From Actinokineospora bangkokensis (GTDB taxonomy: Bacteria; Actinomycetota; Actinomycetes; Mycobacteriales; Pseudonocardiaceae), in the NCBI RefSeq assembly GCF_001940455.1, contig NZ_MKQR01000028.1, forward strand, positions 602,916 through 666,915: a stretch of 64,000 bases of DNA, written 5' to 3'. Shown here one piece after another: positions 61,214 through 64,000 of the stretch (its first letter is position 1; every line of letters begins with the position of its first letter). The position numbers and the translations under genes were made by a program. A model generated the notes under the pieces. That model did not search any database. It saw nothing but the letters and a program-made list of their open reading frames with translations, and had not been told where the DNA came from.

Positions 61214-61438
61214 GTGGAGGTCAAGATCGGTGTCGCCGACACCGTGCGGGAGCTCGTGCTGAACAGCACTCAGACCCCTGACGAGGTCGAGGCCCTGGTC
61301 ACCGCCGCCTTCCAGGACCAGTCCGGCACCCTGTCCCTGGTCGACGACAAGGGCCGCCGCTACGTCGTGGCCGCCGCCAAGGTCGCCTACGTCGAGATCG
61401 GTGGCGCCGACGCCCGCAAGGTGGGCTTCGCGCCCTGA
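61214..61438 (+). CDS. DUF3107 small protein
   Basis: Conserved actinobacterial protein of 74 residues (MEVKIGVADTVRELVLNSTQ through VAYVEIGGADARKVGFAP). The equivalent in mycobacteria is Rv3208A (TB9.4). It may be ATP-binding by family description, but the function is not known. GTG follows GGAGG closely upstream. A strong terminator follows. Confidence 0.9.
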   Translation: MEVKIGVADTVRELVLNSTQTPDEVEALVTAAFQDQSGTLSLVDDKGRRYVVAAAKVAYVEIGGADARKVGFAP

Positions 61439-61457
61439 TCGGCCGTGCCGACGTCGA

Positions 61458-61488
61458 CGAGGGCCACCGCGGATCGCGGTGGCCCTCG
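61458..61488 (+). terminator. Terminator hairpin after DUF3107
   Basis: Perfect 14-bp stem (61458-61471 with 61475-61488, arm CGAGGGCCACCGCG) and a 3-base loop. Confidence 0.8.
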
Positions 61489-61543
61489 CCACGTCCGGGG
61501 GTGGGTGCGCCCGCCGGTCCCAGCCCTGCCGGGCGGGTGCCGC

Positions 61544-61867
61544 TCAGACGTCGCGGGCGTGCAGTGCCGTTTGGACGACGAACGGGGGGCGGCTGCTGCC
61601 CATGACGCGGTAGCGGCCCCAGGGGTCCGGATCGGACAGCTCGCCGGGGGACTCGCCGCCGGGGGTGCGCAGCACGCAGGCGGTCTTGCGGCCCTGCACG
61701 GCCTCGGTGAGGGCCTGGTCGGTGGCGATGCGCCCGTACCAGCGGTAGCGGCCGTCGATGGGCTGGAAGTGGCCGCGCAGTTCCACCTGGACGGGGAACT
61801 CCTGGTCGTTGACGAGCAGGACGGCCTGGCCGGTGTAGCCGTCGTCCTCGGGGTGGTCAGCGCTCAC
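61544..61867 (-). CDS. DUF4873 domain protein
   Basis: Protein of 107 residues with the DUF4873 signature: YTGQAVLLVNDQEFPVQVEL then RGHFQPIDGRYRWYGRIATD. This domain is often fused to flavin monooxygenases; here it stands alone. The function is unknown. The gene overlaps the upstream TetR stop by four bases, so it is co-transcribed with the regulator. Confidence 0.82.
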   Translation of the reverse strand: MSADHPEDDGYTGQAVLLVNDQEFPVQVELRGHFQPIDGRYRWYGRIATDQALTEAVQGRKTACVLRTPGGESPGELSDPDPWGRYRVMGSSRPPFVVQTALHARDV

Positions 61868-62661
61868 GCCTCACGCTCCTGGGTGGCGGGGATGGCCGAG
61901 GGGTCGGGGGTGCCCAGCTTGACGACCTTGTTCACGTCGAGGGGCTTGTGCGGGTCGAGCACGTAGCCGTTCATCCGCATGGTGCCGTCGATGGCGGCCC
62001 AGATGGTCATGGTCAGGTACTCCACCACCGCGTCGCGGCTCATGGTGCGGCGCTCCAGCCACCAGTCACCGACGTTCTGCACCATGCCGACGATGCCGTG
62101 GCCCCAGACCTCGGCGCCGCCGGAGTCGAGGTGGAAGGCGCGCAGGTAGTCCCCGAGCAGGGCGGACAGCGCGTTGGCGATGACCTCCTTGTCCTCGGCC
62201 ACGATGTCGGCGTCGATGCGCCGGTCGCCGAAGGTGCTGCGGACCAGCAGCCGGTAGAGGTTCGGGTACTCCTCGATGATCTCGAAGAAGGCGCTCAGGC
62301 TCTTGCGGATGCGCGGCAGCGGCGCCTCCTCCCGGTTCATCGCCGGGATCAGCCGCTCGAACAGGATCTCCGTGCCCCGGTGGCCCAGCGCCACGAACAG
62401 GTCGGCCTTGTCGGTGAAGTGCCGGTAGAGCACCGGCTTGGTCACCCCGGCCTCCGCGGCCACGTGCTCCATGCCCAGGTCAGGACCGTGCTCGTTGAGC
62501 GCGCGCAGGGCGGCCTCGACGAACTCCTCGCGCCGCGCCGCCCGGTGCGACTTCCACCGGTCCCGCCGGGCGTCGCCCGAACTCGGTTCGGCCGGGTCGG
62601 ACCGGTCCCGCCCGGACCGGCCCGAGGTCGACGACCTGTGGCGCTTGACACGATCCGTCAT
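61864..62661 (-). CDS. TetR family transcriptional regulator
   Basis: Regulator of 265 residues with a charged leader (about 1-45, rich in Arg and Ser), then the HTH: REEFVEAALRALNEHGPDLG, MEHVAAEAGVTKPVLYRHFT, DKADLFVALG. The C-terminal domain contains VLVRST-like helices (YRLLVRSTFGDRRIDADIVA). It is divergent from the diiron oxygenase gene and an operator-like palindrome lies between them, so control of that gene and its own is likely. ATG at 62661. Confidence 0.9.
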   Translation of the reverse strand: MTDRVKRHRSSTSGRSGRDRSDPAEPSSGDARRDRWKSHRAARREEFVEAALRALNEHGPDLGMEHVAAEAGVTKPVLYRHFTDKADLFVALGHRGTEILFERLIPAMNREEAPLPRIRKSLSAFFEIIEEYPNLYRLLVRSTFGDRRIDADIVAEDKEVIANALSALLGDYLRAFHLDSGGAEVWGHGIVGMVQNVGDWWLERRTMSRDAVVEYLTMTIWAAIDGTMRMNGYVLDPHKPLDVNKVVKLGTPDPSAIPATQEREA

Positions 62662-62679
62662 GCGAATCATGCTACCAGA

Positions 62680-62701
62680 GGTAACTGTTACCGGAAGTTA
62701 C
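62680..62701. promoter_or_regulatory. TetR operator candidate
   Basis: GGTAACTGTTACC (62680-62692) is a perfect 6+1+6 palindrome, directly followed by GGAAGTTACG with another GTTAC half. It lies 19 bases before the TetR ATG and about 60 bases before the oxygenase ATG. Confidence 0.7.
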
Positions 62702-62759
62702 GCACGTCTGGACGGAACGGGTCCGACGGCGCGGACGAGCCTGGAGGGGTGACTCACCG

Positions 62760-63668
62760 ATGAGCCGCGCGACGCAGGTTGCCAAGGTAGCGGACCGGGA
62801 CCGCACAGCGGCCCGGCTGCTCAAGTCCTCGGCGGACAAGTTCTACGACCCGGACGTCGACATCGACTGGGCGGCCCCCGTCGTCGACGGGCTGGCCTAC
62901 CACCCCGAGCACCGGGTGTCGCTCTACGGCACCGAGCTGTGGGACCGGATGACCCCTGAGCAGCGCCTGGAGCTGGGCAAGCACGAGATCGCCAGCATCG
63001 CCAGCAACGGCATCTTCTTCGAGGTGCTGCTGATGCAGCTGCTGCTCAAGCAGGTCTACAAGAACGACCCGACCAGCGACCACGTGCACTACATGCTGGC
63101 CGAGATCGCCGACGAGTGCCGCCACTCGACCATGTTCGGCAAGGCGTGCAGGCGCTTCGGCGTGCCCGCCTACGGGCCGCGGCCCTGGGTGAAGCAGCTG
63201 GCCAAGCTGCTGCCCGCGCTGGCCCCCGGCGTCTCGGCCTACGCCGCGATCCTGGTCGCGGAGGAGGTGCTGGACCGGATGCAGCGGGAGAACATGTCCG
63301 ACGAGGCGCTCCAGCCGCTGATCCGCATGGTCAACCGCATCCACGTGCTGGAGGAGGCCCGGCACGTCACCTTCGCCCGGCAGGAGGTGGTGCAGGGCAT
63401 GGCCAAGGCGGGGCGGGTCGCCCGGCAGTACCACCGGGTGCTCACCGCGGTGGTGTCCTACTTCGTCATGCTGTGCCTGATCAACCCGCGGGTGTACGCC
63501 GCCGTCGGCCTCAACCCCCGGCAGGCGCGGCGGGCGGCCAAGGCGAACCCGCACTTCCGGGCGACGCTGCTGTTCTGGGGGGAGCGGATCATGGGCTTCC
63601 TCGACGAGGCGGGCCTGGTCGGCGGCCCGGCGATGCCGCTGTGGCGGGCCGCGGGGCTGGTCAAGTGA
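62760..63668 (+). CDS. AurF-like diiron oxygenase
   Basis: Diiron oxygenase-family protein of 302 residues, related to the p-aminobenzoate N-oxygenase AurF. Metal ligands are in KHEIASIASNGIFFEVLLMQ, EIADECRHSTMFGKACRR, AILVAEEVLDRMQRE and EEARHVTFARQEVVQG, giving paired E-x-x-H/E-x-x-x-x-H motifs. The substrate is unknown; hydrocarbon or amine oxidation is possible. ATG follows GGAGGGG. The stop overlaps the next gene as GTGA, and a TetR gene is divergent. Confidence 0.87.
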   Translation: MSRATQVAKVADRDRTAARLLKSSADKFYDPDVDIDWAAPVVDGLAYHPEHRVSLYGTELWDRMTPEQRLELGKHEIASIASNGIFFEVLLMQLLLKQVYKNDPTSDHVHYMLAEIADECRHSTMFGKACRRFGVPAYGPRPWVKQLAKLLPALAPGVSAYAAILVAEEVLDRMQRENMSDEALQPLIRMVNRIHVLEEARHVTFARQEVVQGMAKAGRVARQYHRVLTAVVSYFVMLCLINPRVYAAVGLNPRQARRAAKANPHFRATLLFWGERIMGFLDEAGLVGGPAMPLWRAAGLVK

Positions 63669-64000
63669 CCAAGTCCACCGCCAAGTCCACCGCCAAGTCC
63701 ACCGCCACCGGGTCCACCGCCGAGCCCTCCGCGACCCCGCCGAGCGCGATCGAGTCGATCACCACCTCCGACGGCGTCCGGCTGCACGTCGTGGTCGACG
63801 GGCCCGAGTCCGCGCCCGCGACGCTGGTCCTGCTGCACGGCTGGACGATGGACCACCACTCCTGGGACGACGCCGTCGAGCGGCTGCCCGGGCAGCGCGT
63901 GGTCCGGTTCGACTTCCGCGGCCACGGCGAGTCCGCCGCCGCGCCCCCCGGCACCGCCAAGATCTCCCGGCTGGCCGACGACCTGGCCGAGGTGATCGAG
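63665..64000 (+). CDS. Alpha/beta hydrolase, partial at window end
   Basis: First 112 residues of a hydrolase. A repetitive N-terminus (TKSTAKSTAKSTATGSTAEP) made by 12-base repeats (63671-63706) leads to SITTSDGVRLHVVVDGPESA and the oxyanion loop LVLLHGWTMDHHSWDDAV, then VVRFDFRGHGES. The nucleophile is beyond the window. It overlaps the oxygenase stop by four bases and is therefore part of the same TetR-linked operon. Confidence 0.82.
   Translation, partial: MTKSTAKSTAKSTATGSTAEPSATPPSAIESITTSDGVRLHVVVDGPESAPATLVLLHGWTMDHHSWDDAVERLPGQRVVRFDFRGHGESAAAPPGTAKISRLADDLAEVIE

Overview
Organism and overall character. The window is very GC-rich, with codon third positions almost always G or C, many GTG starts, and 4-base GTGA/ATGA gene overlaps. 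Gene content and order point to a high-GC actinomycete, most likely of the Pseudonocardiaceae (inference, no search run). From memory of the Mycobacterium tuberculosis map, bases 1-48,400 follow the Rv1200-Rv1239c neighbourhood (dapD/dapE, tandem LOG genes, folP2-gpgS, tag, DUF3117, glgM/glgC, O-methyltransferase, sigE-rseA-htrA-tatB, mrp, DUF1003, CBS protein, lpqY-sugABC, corA). Bases 55,000-62,700 resemble the Rv3207c-Rv3213c neighbourhood (PQQ-like membrane protein, rhlE, ferritin-like protein, DUF3107, TetR).

Layout. 1-10 kb: ferredoxin fdxA coupled to dapC, folP2-gpgS, an acyltransferase, two LOG-family genes, divergent dapD/dapE, a secreted cutinase. 10-20.5 kb: DivIVA-domain and SRPBCC proteins, a frameshifted tag gene, enoyl-CoA hydratase, leucyl aminopeptidase, divergent glgM/glgC, and sigE with its zinc anti-sigma partner. 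21-26.5 kb: HtrA, TatB, Mrp and magnesium-transporter-like CBS protein. 26.5-32.5 kb: a block absent from the mycobacterial layout, with an ArsR-type regulator, a kinase, two malyl-CoA lyase-like proteins and an acyl-CoA dehydrogenase. 33.5-37.8 kb: a trehalose-recycling ABC transporter operon. 37.9-47.3 kb: an accessory insertion between sugC and corA. It holds a secreted I36-type inhibitor, repeat-rich DNA, a phosphoesterase/ParB-like pair, and a tandemly duplicated three-gene type VII secretion module (PPE-like, WXG/PE-like, EspG). 47-64 kb: corA with a micropeptide, a MaoC dehydratase, small membrane and PH-domain proteins, PHP-MarC, a RecB-type nuclease, two TetR regulators, rhlE, and a diiron oxygenase with a partial hydrolase.

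How the genes work together. One theme is alpha-glucan and trehalose metabolism: gpgS, glgM, glgC and lpqY-sugABC. A second is lysine/diaminopimelate synthesis (dapC, dapD, dapE). A third is envelope stress (sigE, rseA, htrA, tatB). A fourth is C4/C5 CoA-ester chemistry (two lyases, acyl-CoA dehydrogenase, MaoC protein).

Most unusual content. (1) Two families of long intergenic palindromes whose stems change sequence between copies but stay self-complementary. (2) The duplicated orphan PPE/WXG/EspG cassette, with a matching promoter/leader motif before each copy. (3) Hairpins that can bury the ribosome binding sites of lpqY and the I36 gene. (4) A C-rich element found just after stop codons, possibly a Rho-loading signal. 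No tRNA, rRNA, CRISPR array or transposase was seen.
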